The notes below the pieces were generated by a model, which was given only the letters and a program-made list of their open reading frames with translations, ran no database searches and was not told where the DNA came from. A DNA stretch of 64,000 nucleotides from Bradyrhizobium sp. Ec3.3 (lineage in GTDB: Bacteria; Pseudomonadota; Alphaproteobacteria; Rhizobiales; Xanthobacteraceae): positions 1 through 64,000 of the forward strand of contig NZ_AXAS01000042.1 of NCBI RefSeq assembly GCF_000472925.1, in the 5' to 3' direction. Positions within the stretch are counted from its first letter, which is position 1, and every line of letters starts with the position of its first letter. Both the position numbers and the translations under genes were made by a program. Positions 43,566 through 53,059 of this stretch are shown here, in pieces.

Positions 43566-45152
43566 TCAATAACCAAGGGCGATGCCATCCCGACGGGAGT
43601 CAGCCCCACCTCTGAGAAGTCCGCGTTTGCGGTCGATCCATATCGCCTGGGCTGTTCCGAGTGGATTTGACGCTCGCGTAGGAAGGTGCCCCAACGCACG
43701 AAGCCCCTCGACGATCTTAGCCGGAACGGTCGCTTCGACCTCCAGTACGTCGCCGCGTGCGAAGATACGCGGTTGGTCGATCGCTTCCTGCACCGACATT
43801 TTGTGATCGAGTAGGTTCGACAGGACCTGGATCTGTCCAATGGGCTGGAAATGCCCTCCTGTCACGCCGAACGACAAGACGCATTCGCCGCCTCGCGTCA
43901 GCATGGCAGGCAGTATGGTGTGCATTGGTCGCTTGCCACCCGCGAGGACGTTGGGATGGCCGGGGTCGAGCACAAAGCCGAAGCCGCGGTTGTGCAGCAG
44001 GACGCCGCATTCGGGTGCCACGATGCCGCTGCCGAAATCGTCGAAGACAGAGTTGATAAATGAAACCGCGGTGCGATCTCTATCTACGACGGAGAGGAAC
44101 ACGGTATCTTTGTGTTCCGGCATTGTGATCGGCGTGATGTCAGTCAGCCGACCGCTCAATGATATCCGGCGAGAAAGGATGTCGGCACGGGCTGATGAGG
44201 TCATGCGCTCGACTGGCACATGCCCGCTGTCGGGATCGGCGACGAAGGCGTCGCGCTCCGCATAGCCAATGCGCGCGATCTCGGCCAAGAGATGGTAGCG
44301 CTCCACCGATACGGGAGCGAAGCCCGCGACGTTATGACGGTCGAGCAGACTTGCCATGGCTAGAGCAGCAACGCCTGAGCCATTCGGCGGACATTCCCAC
44401 AGCTCCAAACCACGGTAGGACGCGGATATTGGCCGCTCGTAGCGCGGCCGGAAGGCAGCAAAATCCTCGACGGTATGAAAACCACCGAGCGAGCGCAGAG
44501 CCTTTACGATGCTCTCCGCAATCCATCCCTCGTAAAACACGTCGGCCCCCTTTGCGGCGACATCCCTAAGGGTGCGGGCCAGCATAGGCTGCGTGTGCAA
44601 ATCGCCCGGGGCCGGCGTTTCACCGTGGGGGAGAAAGACCGCAGTCGTAGCAGCCAGACGAGAGAGCTTCGGCATCTGCCCCGCCCAGTCCCTCGCCAAC
44701 CGCTCAGCGACAGGATAACCGTTTTCCGCAGCGGCGATGGCAGGTGAAAGGAGACGCGCGAGATCAAGCGTTCCGTGATCCTCGGCCAATCGGGCCCACG
44801 TTCGCAAGGCACCTGGAACAGTAACCGCGTGCGCACTCTCGGGGTCGAGTGTCGTTACGCCGGCTTCTGCGAGCCGTTCGACACTCGCGGCCGACGGCGC
44901 CGCTCCGGATCCGTTCAGCGCGATGATCGGTTGCCCTTCCCGCTTCAGCAGAACAAAGCAATCCCCACCCACGCCGGTCTGGGTTGGCTCAATGACAGCA
45001 AGCATAGCTCCGGCCGCCACGGCTGCATCTATGGCGTTGCCGCCTTCGCGCAGCACGTCGATTGCGGCCAGCGTGGCCAGCGGGTGCGGGGTCGCGGCCA
45101 TTCCGTTGACGCCGAATGCTTCGGAACGTCCCGGCGATTGGAAATCTCTCAT
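43566..45152 (-). CDS. gamma-glutamyltransferase-like Ntn hydrolase
   Basis: This 528-residue precursor is expected to self-cleave into two subunits and hydrolyse or transfer gamma-glutamyl groups. The nucleophile is Thr350 in PEHKDTVFLSVVDRDRTAVSFINSVFDDFGSG; the large-subunit motif ATLAAIDVLREGGNAIDAAVA is present, as is GGKRPMHTILPAM after the nucleophile. There is no signal peptide, so it is probably cytoplasmic, like YwrD-type members. It is convergent with the GsiA-like operon, 210 bp apart, and may process the imported compound. Confidence 0.88.
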   Translation of the reverse strand: MRDFQSPGRSEAFGVNGMAATPHPLATLAAIDVLREGGNAIDAAVAAGAMLAVIEPTQTGVGGDCFVLLKREGQPIIALNGSGAAPSAASVERLAEAGVTTLDPESAHAVTVPGALRTWARLAEDHGTLDLARLLSPAIAAAENGYPVAERLARDWAGQMPKLSRLAATTAVFLPHGETPAPGDLHTQPMLARTLRDVAAKGADVFYEGWIAESIVKALRSLGGFHTVEDFAAFRPRYERPISASYRGLELWECPPNGSGVAALAMASLLDRHNVAGFAPVSVERYHLLAEIARIGYAERDAFVADPDSGHVPVERMTSSARADILSRRISLSGRLTDITPITMPEHKDTVFLSVVDRDRTAVSFINSVFDDFGSGIVAPECGVLLHNRGFGFVLDPGHPNVLAGGKRPMHTILPAMLTRGGECVLSFGVTGGHFQPIGQIQVLSNLLDHKMSVQEAIDQPRIFARGDVLEVEATVPAKIVEGLRALGHLPTRASNPLGTAQAIWIDRKRGLLRGGADSRRDGIALGY

Positions 45153-45208
45153 GTTAGTCAGACCTTCGGGAGGATGGGACGCCGGTTGGCTCCCAACCCT
45201 TCACGTCC

Positions 45209-45236
45209 AAAAAAGGGCCGGGGCACGAGCCCCGGC
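45209..45236 (-). terminator. rho-independent terminator, minus strand, with no intact gene directly upstream
   Basis: GCCGGGGC and GCCCCGGC form a perfect 8-bp stem with a 4-base loop; on the minus strand it is followed by CCTTTTTT. The only coding sequence shortly upstream on this strand is a 24-codon open frame (45300-45374) and the truncated thiolase, so the gene it once served seems to be missing. Confidence 0.75.
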
Positions 45237-45457
45237 AAGTTTGGGAGGTAAGAAGTCGAACGCAGTCTCAGGAAACTGAGCTTGGTCTCAATTCAATGCC
45301 TAAAACCGCGCTCGCCAAACAGCGGATAGCTCCAGCTTCGCCGCGAGAATGTTTTCACGGAGGATCGGCTGCATTTGATCTTTCAATAGGCTAGCGCACT
45401 GCCAACAGAGCCTACCCGTAGTGCGTTTGATGGTCAGAAACGCGTCGAAATGCGCTC

Positions 45458-45484
45458 CTATTCTGCAAGAATGTTGCAGAATAG
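45458..45484. promoter_or_regulatory. 11-bp perfect inverted repeat in a glcB-like upstream region
   Basis: CTATTCTGCAA and TTGCAGAATAG are exact inverted arms with a 5-base spacer (GAATG). The next 50 bases (AGCCGCC, CTTGTGAGATG, CGATCAT) match the sequence beside the equivalent site upstream of malate synthase (55302-55328). It is therefore a conserved promoter-operator block, but no intact gene follows it here. Confidence 0.6.
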
Positions 45485-45650
45485 GGTCGGATTTCGCAAA
45501 GCCGCCACCTTGTGAGATGCCGTTCGATCATGAAGATGCAGGGATCGAGCGTGCATCTTCCGCACGAAAGCCTGCCCGACCCGCTCGATCGCATGTTCCC
45601 AAGGACTATCTTATCGCTATAGCAACATATCCACGCATAGCGATCGTGAC

Positions 45651-45743
45651 CTAAAGCGCGATGGAATTGGCGAAGGCGCCGTTGAAGGCTCCAACCGCTG
45701 AGCGTACGGCGCCGACGATCGCGATGTCCCTATCATCTATCAT
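45651..45743 (-). pseudogene. acetyl-CoA acetyltransferase (thiolase), 30-codon 5' remnant
   Basis: From ATG 45743, with a strong GGGAGG seven bases upstream, the frame reads IAIVGAVRSAVGAFNGAFAN, the N-terminal strand of a thiolase, and stops at TAG 45651 after 30 residues. The remaining roughly 360 residues are absent. It lies 32 bp behind lpdA on the same strand, so it was or still is the last cistron of the pyruvate dehydrogenase operon. Confidence 0.65.
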
Positions 45744-45775
45744 GAGAATTCCTCCCGAATATCGACGCCGCTGCG

Positions 45776-47524
45776 CTATTTCTTCTTTTGCGGCGGCAGG
45801 TCGGTGCAATGGCCCTCGAAGACCTCGGCCGCCATGCCGATGGATTCGCCGAGCGTCGGATGCGGATGAATGGTCTTGCCGATATCGGACGGCTCGCAAC
45901 CCATCTCGACCGCGAGGCAGATCTCGCTGATGAGATCGCCCGCATGCGTTCCGACGATCCCGCCGCCGATCACGCGGTGCGTGGCCGTGTCGAACAAGAG
46001 CTTGGTGAAGCCCTCGTCACGGCCGTTGGCGATGGCACGGCCGGAAGCGGCCCACGGGAAGACCGACTTGCCGAACTTGATGCCCTCGGCCTTGCACTGG
46101 TCCTCGGTCTTGCCGGCCCAGGCGACCTCGGGATCGGTATAGGCGACCGACGGAATCTGCCGCGCGTCGAAATAGGATTTTTCGCCGTGGGCGACTTCCG
46201 CCGCGACATGGGCTTCGTGCACGGCCTTGTGCGCGAGCATCGGCTGCCCCACGATATCGCCGATCGCGAAGATATGCGGCACGTTCGTGCGCATCCGCTT
46301 GTCGACGTCGATGAAGCCGCGATCGGTCACGGCAACGTCGGCCTTGTCGGCGCCGATCTTCTTGCCGTTCGGACTGCGGCCGACGGCCACGAGAACGAGA
46401 TCATAGACTTGCGGCCCTGAAGGCGCCTGCTCGCCCTCGAAGGTCACTTCGATGCCGGCTTCGGTCGCCTTGGCGCCCACCGTCTTGGTCTTCAACATGA
46501 CCTTGTCGAAGCGCTTTGCGTTCATCTTCTCCCAGACCTTGACGAGGTCCCGGTCGGCGCCCTGCATCAGTCCGTCGAGCATTTCGACGACGTCGATGCG
46601 GGTGCCGAGCGTCGAATAAACCGTCGCCATCTCGAGCCCGATGATGCCGCCGCCGATCACCAACATGCGCTTGGGGATCGACTTGAGCTGGAGTGCACCG
46701 GTCGAATCGACGATGCGAGGATCTTCAGGCAGGAACGGCAGCTTCACGGCCTGACTGCCGGCGGCGATGATCGCCTTGGCGAACTTGATCGTTTTCTTGC
46801 CGCCTGCGGCTGCGACCTCGAGGTGATGCGGATCGAGGAACGTGCCGACGCCGGTCACCACCTCCACCTTGCGCGCCTTCGCCATGCCGGCAAGGCCACC
46901 CGTCAGCTTCTTGACCACGCCGTCCTTGAAGCCGCGCAGCTTGCCGAGGTCGACCTGCGGCGGACCGAAGCAAATGCCATGATCAGGCAGATGCTTGACC
47001 TCGTCGATTACCGACGCCGTATGCAACAGCGCCTTGCTCGGGATGCAGCCGACATTGAGACAGACGCCGCCGAGCGTGTCGTAACGCTCGACCAGCACGG
47101 TCTTCATGCCGAGATCGGCGGCGCGGAAGGCCGCCGAATAGCCGCCCGGGCCAGCGCCCAGCACCAGCATGTCGCATTCGATATCCGCCTTGCCGGAGTA
47201 GGATGATGCAGAGGGCGCGGCAACGGGCGGTGGAGCGGCGCGAGCCGGCGCTGCGGGAGCGGGCTTGGGTGCAGCCACCTCTCCCGCGGCTTCCAGCACG
47301 AGGATTGCCGTTCCCTCGCTGACTTTATCGCCCACCTTGACCTTCACGTCCTTGACCACGCCGGCGTGCGAGGACGGAATCTCCATCGACGCCTTGTCGG
47401 ACTCGACCATGATCAGGCTGGTGTCGACCGCGACGGTCTCGCCCGCCTTCACCAACACCTCGATCACGGCAACATCCTTGAAGTCGCCGATATCAGGGAC
47501 CTTCACTTCGATCTGCTGAGCCAT
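45776..47524 (-). CDS. lpdA: dihydrolipoyl dehydrogenase (E3) with N-terminal lipoyl domain
   Basis: This 582-residue E3 re-oxidises dihydrolipoamide with NAD+. Residues 1-80 are a lipoyl domain with the lipoylation site in ESDKASMEI. A Pro/Ala-rich linker follows (to about 110), then the flavoprotein with DMLVLGAGPGGYSAAFRAADLG and the redox disulfide GGVCLNVGCIPSKALLH. The C-terminal His-Glu dyad is in HPHPTLGES. Start at ATG 47524, preceded by GGGAGGGG; an open upstream extension is not conserved. It is the third gene of the aceE-aceF-lpdA operon. Confidence 0.95.
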   Translation of the reverse strand: MAQQIEVKVPDIGDFKDVAVIEVLVKAGETVAVDTSLIMVESDKASMEIPSSHAGVVKDVKVKVGDKVSEGTAILVLEAAGEVAAPKPAPAAPARAAPPPVAAPSASSYSGKADIECDMLVLGAGPGGYSAAFRAADLGMKTVLVERYDTLGGVCLNVGCIPSKALLHTASVIDEVKHLPDHGICFGPPQVDLGKLRGFKDGVVKKLTGGLAGMAKARKVEVVTGVGTFLDPHHLEVAAAGGKKTIKFAKAIIAAGSQAVKLPFLPEDPRIVDSTGALQLKSIPKRMLVIGGGIIGLEMATVYSTLGTRIDVVEMLDGLMQGADRDLVKVWEKMNAKRFDKVMLKTKTVGAKATEAGIEVTFEGEQAPSGPQVYDLVLVAVGRSPNGKKIGADKADVAVTDRGFIDVDKRMRTNVPHIFAIGDIVGQPMLAHKAVHEAHVAAEVAHGEKSYFDARQIPSVAYTDPEVAWAGKTEDQCKAEGIKFGKSVFPWAASGRAIANGRDEGFTKLLFDTATHRVIGGGIVGTHAGDLISEICLAVEMGCEPSDIGKTIHPHPTLGESIGMAAEVFEGHCTDLPPQKKK

Positions 47525-47540
47525 GCTGCCCCTCCCGATT

Positions 47541-49103
47541 TCAGAACAGCACGCGCCGCAAATCGGCGAGCACGTTGGCGAAGTAGACGTTGAAGCGTGC
47601 GGCCGCCGCACCGTCGATGACGCGATGATCCCAGGACAGCGACAGCGGCAGGGTCAGACGCGAGGTCCAGGTCTTGCCGTCAGCCGAATGCTGCTTCCAG
47701 TAGCCCTTGCACACGCCAATGATCGCGACTTCCGGCGCGTTGATGATCGGCGTGAAGTAGATGCCGCCGATGCCGCCGAGCGAGGAGATCGAGAAGGTCC
47801 CACCTTGCATCTGGTCGGGCTTGATCTTGCCCTCGCGCGCGAGCTTGGCGAGCTCGTTCATCTCCTTGGCGATCTCCGGAATCGACTTCTTGTCGGCATC
47901 GCGGATCACCGGCACCATCAACCCGTTCGGCGTGTCCGCGGCAAACCCGATGTGCCAGTAGTTCTTGTAGACGAGCGTGTCGCCGTCGAGACTGGCGTTG
48001 AACTCCGGAAATTTCTTCAGCGTCGCGACGGCCGCCTTCACCATGAACGGCAGGAGCGAGAGCTTCACGCCGCTCTTCTCCAGCTCCTTGTTCATCTTGA
48101 CGCGGAACTGTTCGAGTTCAGTGATATCGGCCTCGTCATGGGTCGTGACGTGCGGAATGACCACCCAGTTGCGGTGCAGGTTCGCCGCCGAAATCTTCTT
48201 GATGCGGCCGAGCTCTTTGCGTTCGACCGGACCGTATTTGGCAAAGTCGACCTTGGGCCAGGGCAGAAGGTCGATGCCACCGACGCCGCCGCCGCTTGCG
48301 GCTGCGGCTTGCGGCTTCGCCGGCGCGGCTCCGCCTTTGCCGAAGGCCTCGACGTCCTCGCGCAGGATGCGATCGTGATTGCCCGAGCCCTTCACCTTGC
48401 GGAGATCGACTCCCAGTTCGCGCGCGAGCTTGCGCACAGCCGGACCTGCATAGGCGAGTGCGAATGCCCTCTCGTCGACTGAGCCGGCAGGCGCGGCGGC
48501 GAGAGCAGCGGCGGGCGCAGGCGCCGATGCCGGCGCAGGAGCGCTCGTGGCCACGGCACCCTCGCTGGTCGCAAGCACGAGGATGATCGAGCCTTCGCTG
48601 ACCTTGTCGCCGGTCTTGACCTTCACCTCGCGGACCGTGCCCGACAGCGGCGCCGGCACTTCCATCGTCGCCTTGTCGGACTCGAGCGCAATCAGCGGAT
48701 CCTCGGCCTTCACGCTGTCGCCCGGCTTGACGAAGATCTCGATGACCGGAACGTCCTTGAAGTCGCCGATATCGGGAACGCGCACCTCGGCAAGGCCAGC
48801 GGGAGCGCTGACCGGCGATGGCGGCGCGCTGACGACGGGGCGCTTGTCGGATTGCTCCGCACCGGCGCCCTCGAACTGCACGATGACAGCGCCTTCGCTG
48901 ACCTTGTCGCCGACCTTGACGACGACCGCCTTCACCACGCCCTCCCGCGGCGAGGGCACTTCCATGGTCGCCTTGTCGGATTCCAGCGCGAGGAGCGGAT
49001 CCTCCGCCTTCACCTTGTCGCCCGGCTTGACGAATATCTCGATCACCGGGACTTCCTTGAAGTCACCGATATCGGGAACCTTGATGTCAATCACACCACT
49101 CAT
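47541..49103 (-). CDS. aceF: pyruvate dehydrogenase E2, dihydrolipoamide acetyltransferase
   Basis: This 520-residue E2 carries two N-terminal lipoyl domains, each with ESDKATMEV, separated by Ala/Pro-rich linkers. A peripheral subunit-binding domain follows (AGPAVRKLARELGVDLRKVKGSGNHDRILREDV) and a C-terminal catalytic domain with the HxxxDG-type active site DHRVIDGAAAARF. The gene sits 23 bp after aceE and 16 bp before lpdA. The start is ATG 49103; an adjacent GTG 49106 is also possible. It forms the core of the complex. Confidence 0.95.
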   Translation of the reverse strand: MSGVIDIKVPDIGDFKEVPVIEIFVKPGDKVKAEDPLLALESDKATMEVPSPREGVVKAVVVKVGDKVSEGAVIVQFEGAGAEQSDKRPVVSAPPSPVSAPAGLAEVRVPDIGDFKDVPVIEIFVKPGDSVKAEDPLIALESDKATMEVPAPLSGTVREVKVKTGDKVSEGSIILVLATSEGAVATSAPAPASAPAPAAALAAAPAGSVDERAFALAYAGPAVRKLARELGVDLRKVKGSGNHDRILREDVEAFGKGGAAPAKPQAAAASGGGVGGIDLLPWPKVDFAKYGPVERKELGRIKKISAANLHRNWVVIPHVTTHDEADITELEQFRVKMNKELEKSGVKLSLLPFMVKAAVATLKKFPEFNASLDGDTLVYKNYWHIGFAADTPNGLMVPVIRDADKKSIPEIAKEMNELAKLAREGKIKPDQMQGGTFSISSLGGIGGIYFTPIINAPEVAIIGVCKGYWKQHSADGKTWTSRLTLPLSLSWDHRVIDGAAAARFNVYFANVLADLRRVLF

Positions 49104-49126
49104 CACTCTGCCCTCGGCTCCGCTGA

Positions 49127-51808
49127 TTAAACGGTCCAGGGCGCGGCGCGCCCGGTGTCGATCTGATATTTGGCGATGGCCTCGGCCACGACCGCCGGCT
49201 TGATGGCGCCCTCATCGGCGAGCGCCTTGAGTGCAGCGACGGCGACGTAGTGCCGGTCGACCTCGAAGAACTTGCGGAGCTTCACGCGATAGTCGCTGCG
49301 CCCGAACCCGTCCGTGCCGAGCACCACATAGCGGCGTCCGGCCGCCTGGACATGCTCGCGGATCTGGTCGGCGTAGTTGCGCATGTAGTCGGTGGAAGCG
49401 ATAACCGGCCCTGCATGACCTTCGAGCTGCGCTTCGACCCAGCTCTTGCGTCGCGGCTCGGTCGGATGCAGCAGATTCCATCGTTCCGCCGCCATGCCGT
49501 CCCGACGTAGCTCGTTGAAGCTCGTCGCGCTCCAGACGTCGGCGGTGACGCCGAAATCGGCCTTGAGCAGGCCAGCCGCTGCGATCACCTCGCGCAGGAT
49601 CGTGCCGGAGCCGACGATCTGGACGCGCAGTTCCTTCTTCGCCGCCTCGCCGCCGTCCTTGAGCAGGTAAAGCCCCTTGAGAATTCCCTCCTCGGCGCCC
49701 TTGCCGGCATCGGCCAGCGCAGGATGCGGATAATTCTCGTTCATCAGGGTGATGTAGTAGTAGACGTCCTCTTGCGCCTCGTACATGCGGCGCATGCCTT
49801 CGCGCACGATCGTCACGACCTCATAGGCGAAGGTCGGATCGTAGGACACGCAGTTCGGAATGGTCGCCGCGAGGACGTGGCTGTGGCCGTCCTCGTGCTG
49901 CAAGCCTTCGCCGTTGAGCGTGGTGCGGCCGGCCGTGCCGCCGAGCAGGAAGCCACGCGCGCGCATGTCGCCGGCAAGCCAGGCGAGATCGCCGACGCGC
50001 TGAAGCCCGAACATCGAATAGTAGATGTAGAACGGGATCATCGGCACGTTGTTCGTGCTGTACGAGGTCGCCGCGACGATCCAGCTCGACATCGCGCCGC
50101 CTTCGTTGATGCCCTCCTGGAAGACCTGTCCGCTTCTGTCCTCGCGGTAATACATCAGCTGATCGGCATCCTGGGGACGGTAGAGCTGGCCCACCGACGA
50201 ATAGATACCGAGCTGGCGGAACATGCCCTCCATGCCGAAGGTGCGGGATTCGTCCGGCACGATCGGCACGATGTGCTTGCCGATGACCTTGTCGCGCACG
50301 AGCGAGCCGAGCATCTGCACGAAGGCCATCGTGGTCGAGATCTCGCGCTCGCCAGTGCTCTCGAGCAGGCGCTGGAAGGTCGAGAGCGGCGGAATTTGCA
50401 GGGACTCGGACTTGCACCGACGCTGCGGCAGGCTGCCGCCGAGCTTCTCGCGCTGCGCCCGGAAATATTTCATCTCGGGGCTGTCGTCCGGCAGGCGAAT
50501 GAAGGGGACCTTGGCGAGGTCCTCGTCGGCAACCGGCACCTGGAAGCGATCGCGAAAGCCGCGCAGCGCATCCTGCGTCATCTTCTTGGCCTGGTGGGCG
50601 ATCATCTGGCCTTCGCCAGATTCGCCCATGCCAAAACCCTTGACGGTCTTCGGCAGGATGACCGTGGGCTGTCCCTTGTGATTCACGGCGGCGGTGTAGG
50701 CCGCAAAGACCTTCTCCGGATCGTGGCCGCCGCGCGCGAGCTGCCAGATCTCGTCGTCACTCATATCGGCGACGAGCTGCTTGGTTTCCTCGTACTTGCC
50801 GAAGAAGTGCTCGCGAATGTAGGCGCCGCTCTTGCTCTTGAAGTCCTGGTATTCGCCGTCGACGCATTCGTCCATGAGCTGGAGCAGCCGCCCGCTCTTG
50901 TCCTTTTCCAGCAGGCGATCCCAACCCGAGCCCCACAGCACCTTGATGACGTTCCACCCGGCGCCGCGGAAGACGCTTTCGAGCTCCTGGACGATCTTGC
51001 CGTTGCCGCGAACGGGCCCATCGAGACGCTGGAGGTTGCAGTTGATGACGAAGATCAAATTGTCGAGCTTCTCGCGGCCGGCGAGCGAGATCGCGCCGAG
51101 CGATTCCGGCTCGTCGGTTTCGCCGTCGCCCATGAAGGCCCAGACCTTGCGGTTCGCCGTCTCGGCCAGGTTGCGATTCTGGAGATATTTCAGGAACCGC
51201 GCCTGATAGATCGCCATCAACGGCCCGAGGCCCATCGACACCGTGGGGAACTGCCAGAAGTCCGGCATCAGCCAGGGATGCGGATAGCTCGACAGGCCCG
51301 TGCCGCCGGTCTCCTGCCGGAAGCTGAGGAGCTGCTCCTCGCTCAGCCGTCCTTCGAGAAAGGCGCGCGCATAGATGCCGGGCGAGCTGTGTCCCTGCAC
51401 AAGGATCAGGTCGCCGCCGTGACCCTCGGTCGGCGCATGCCAGAAATGGCCGAAGCCGATGTCGTAGAGCGTTGCGGCCGATTGGAAGCTCGCGATATGG
51501 CCGCCGAGCTCCGAGCTCTCGTTGTTGGCACGCAGCACGATCGCGAGCGCATTCCAGCGGATGATCGAGCGCAGCTTGTGCTCGATGGCACGGTCGCCCG
51601 GCAGTGGCGGCTGCTGGCTCAGCGGGATCGTGTTGCAGTAGGGCGTCGTCAGCGTCTGCTGAATGCCGAGCCCACCGCTGCGCGCGGCGGCAATGACGGC
51701 GTTGACGACGAATTCGGCGCGCTCGCTGCCGCGGTGACCACGGATCGCCGACAGTGCATCCAGCCACTCCCGGGTTTCGAGGACGTCCTCGTCTTGCTGG
51801 TCGGCCAT
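49127..51808 (-). CDS. aceE: pyruvate dehydrogenase E1, homodimeric type
   Basis: This 893-residue thiamine-diphosphate enzyme decarboxylates pyruvate and acetylates E2. The TPP motif is GDGETDEPESLGAISLAGREKLDNLIFVINCN. The N-terminus REWLDALSAIRGHRGSERAEFVV and C-terminus VLGTDGFGRSDYRVKLRKFFEVDRHYVA are those of the AceE (single-chain) type. ATG 51808 has AAGGA five bases upstream. It heads the aceE-aceF-lpdA operon, which supplies acetyl-CoA. Alphaproteobacteria usually also have a PdhAB-type E1, so this may be a second complex. Confidence 0.95.
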   Translation of the reverse strand: MADQQDEDVLETREWLDALSAIRGHRGSERAEFVVNAVIAAARSGGLGIQQTLTTPYCNTIPLSQQPPLPGDRAIEHKLRSIIRWNALAIVLRANNESSELGGHIASFQSAATLYDIGFGHFWHAPTEGHGGDLILVQGHSSPGIYARAFLEGRLSEEQLLSFRQETGGTGLSSYPHPWLMPDFWQFPTVSMGLGPLMAIYQARFLKYLQNRNLAETANRKVWAFMGDGETDEPESLGAISLAGREKLDNLIFVINCNLQRLDGPVRGNGKIVQELESVFRGAGWNVIKVLWGSGWDRLLEKDKSGRLLQLMDECVDGEYQDFKSKSGAYIREHFFGKYEETKQLVADMSDDEIWQLARGGHDPEKVFAAYTAAVNHKGQPTVILPKTVKGFGMGESGEGQMIAHQAKKMTQDALRGFRDRFQVPVADEDLAKVPFIRLPDDSPEMKYFRAQREKLGGSLPQRRCKSESLQIPPLSTFQRLLESTGEREISTTMAFVQMLGSLVRDKVIGKHIVPIVPDESRTFGMEGMFRQLGIYSSVGQLYRPQDADQLMYYREDRSGQVFQEGINEGGAMSSWIVAATSYSTNNVPMIPFYIYYSMFGLQRVGDLAWLAGDMRARGFLLGGTAGRTTLNGEGLQHEDGHSHVLAATIPNCVSYDPTFAYEVVTIVREGMRRMYEAQEDVYYYITLMNENYPHPALADAGKGAEEGILKGLYLLKDGGEAAKKELRVQIVGSGTILREVIAAAGLLKADFGVTADVWSATSFNELRRDGMAAERWNLLHPTEPRRKSWVEAQLEGHAGPVIASTDYMRNYADQIREHVQAAGRRYVVLGTDGFGRSDYRVKLRKFFEVDRHYVAVAALKALADEGAIKPAVVAEAIAKYQIDTGRAAPWTV

Positions 51809-51966
51809 AACATCCTTCCCCATTCTGGTCGTATTGTTTCAGCTTCAGGATTTCGATCCCAGATCAAGCTGCCAGCTGTTAGCAACTTCGCAATCTAGGC
51901 GGGTGGGCATATTTTCCCGTCAGCCTGTTCGTTGGGCTCCATTGAACGGCGACGGTGTCGAACGCA

Positions 51967-52240
51967 TTACTCGCCGGCCAGTTGGGGCGCCACATCCAAG
52001 AGGATATTGGCGCCCGCCACGAGGTCGCTCTCAGGCGTGAACTCCTTCGGGTTGTGGCCGATACCGGCGATGTTTGGCACAAAGATCATTGCCGTCGGCG
52101 CAATGCGCGCGATCATCTGAGCATCGTGCCCCGCGCCCGGAGGTCATGCGGCGCCTGGCCAGCCCACGGTCTTTGGCGGACTGCTCGATCAGCTTCACGA
52201 TACGCTCGTCGAACTTGAGAGGTTGGTCAGGGTTCGCATC
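51967..52240 (-). pseudogene. Zn-dependent amidohydrolase (HyuC/AllC-like), C-terminal remnant
   Basis: The minus strand gives DQPLKFDERIVKLIEQSAKDRGLARRRMTSG and, after an extra G near 52140, AGHDAQMIARIAPTAMIFVP, then IAGIGHNPKEFTPESDLVAGANILL and a stop at 51967. SGAGHDA is the conserved metal/substrate motif of N-carbamoyl-amino-acid and allantoate hydrolases. The N-terminal two-thirds is missing. Confidence 0.75.
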
Positions 52241-53010
52241 GGCGTGGCGCTAATCTCACGCAGAGTAAGCACACGCGCAGCCCGGTCGGCAGCGGCGCGA
52301 CCAAGCGTCTCGGCGTCCCGCGGCTGGCCATGCATGGGCAGGGTATTCGGCAGGTAGGGGTCAGCCATCGGGACTTCCTCTCTCCCAGCGGCAAACCTTA
52401 TGGCAAAGGAGGCGAGAAATGCGCTAAAAGATGCCACCTAAAATGCAACTTTATCTTGTCTAGGCCCGCCCAGGTGATTTGTCTGATCGGCCTGCGCAAT
52501 TGCTTGCTATTCAAGGGGCATTGTCTCGCTGCTCATAATCTCCGTGATGCCAAGGCTCTTGGCGTCCGCGCCGTCCAACCGCTTACCAGGTTGCAGGTTG
52601 GCTGATGACGAGCATATTGCTTCATCCGACGGAGCCGATCATGAAGGCGCCGCAATAATGCAATTCGCGTAGGCGACTCGCTCTGCTGCGGGACGGGAGG
52701 CGCAATCTCGCCTTCCTAATGGAGGGACGGATGAGCAAGAAGTCAACGATCGGCCGCGTCGCCTTGGGGCACCTTCTCACGGCCCCCGTTTTGAGGCTAA
52801 TAGGGCCCCGAGAACCGCCCCGATCACGTGCTCGCTCATCCGGCCGGGTAGGCCTCGTTATCCGGTTCTTGTCCATCAGGCCGCGGCTTTGCTCCACGCT
52901 TTCTCCAGACGCTTCCTCGCGGTCACGCCCTTGCGCTTCGCTAATCCTTCGCCGTCATCAGGCTGGATAGACTTCCGGCTCCAAGCGTCATTCGTGCTCG
53001 GCACACACAC
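52241..53010. other. 770-bp region with an orphan translation start
   Basis: No intact gene was recognised. On the minus strand ATG 52368 follows a strong ribosome site (GAGAGGAAG) and reads MADPYLPNTLPMHGQPRDAE before running into the hydrolase remnant in another frame; I do not recognise this N-terminus. The rest shows no coding signal. Confidence 0.35.
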
Positions 53011-53042
53011 AAAAAAGCCCCGATGTGAGCCGGGGCTTTTGC
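53011..53042. terminator. terminator after malate synthase G
   Basis: AAAAGCCCCG and CGGGGCTTTT form a 10-bp stem with an 8-base loop and A/T runs on both sides, so it can work in both directions. It lies 20 bases after the malate synthase stop. Confidence 0.85.
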
Positions 53043-53059
53043 ATTGCTTGCTGCAGCAA

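Noticed and set aside
49724..51898. 724-residue open frame on the plus strand
   Set aside because: Antisense to aceE; a GC-rich codon effect, with no recognisable domains.
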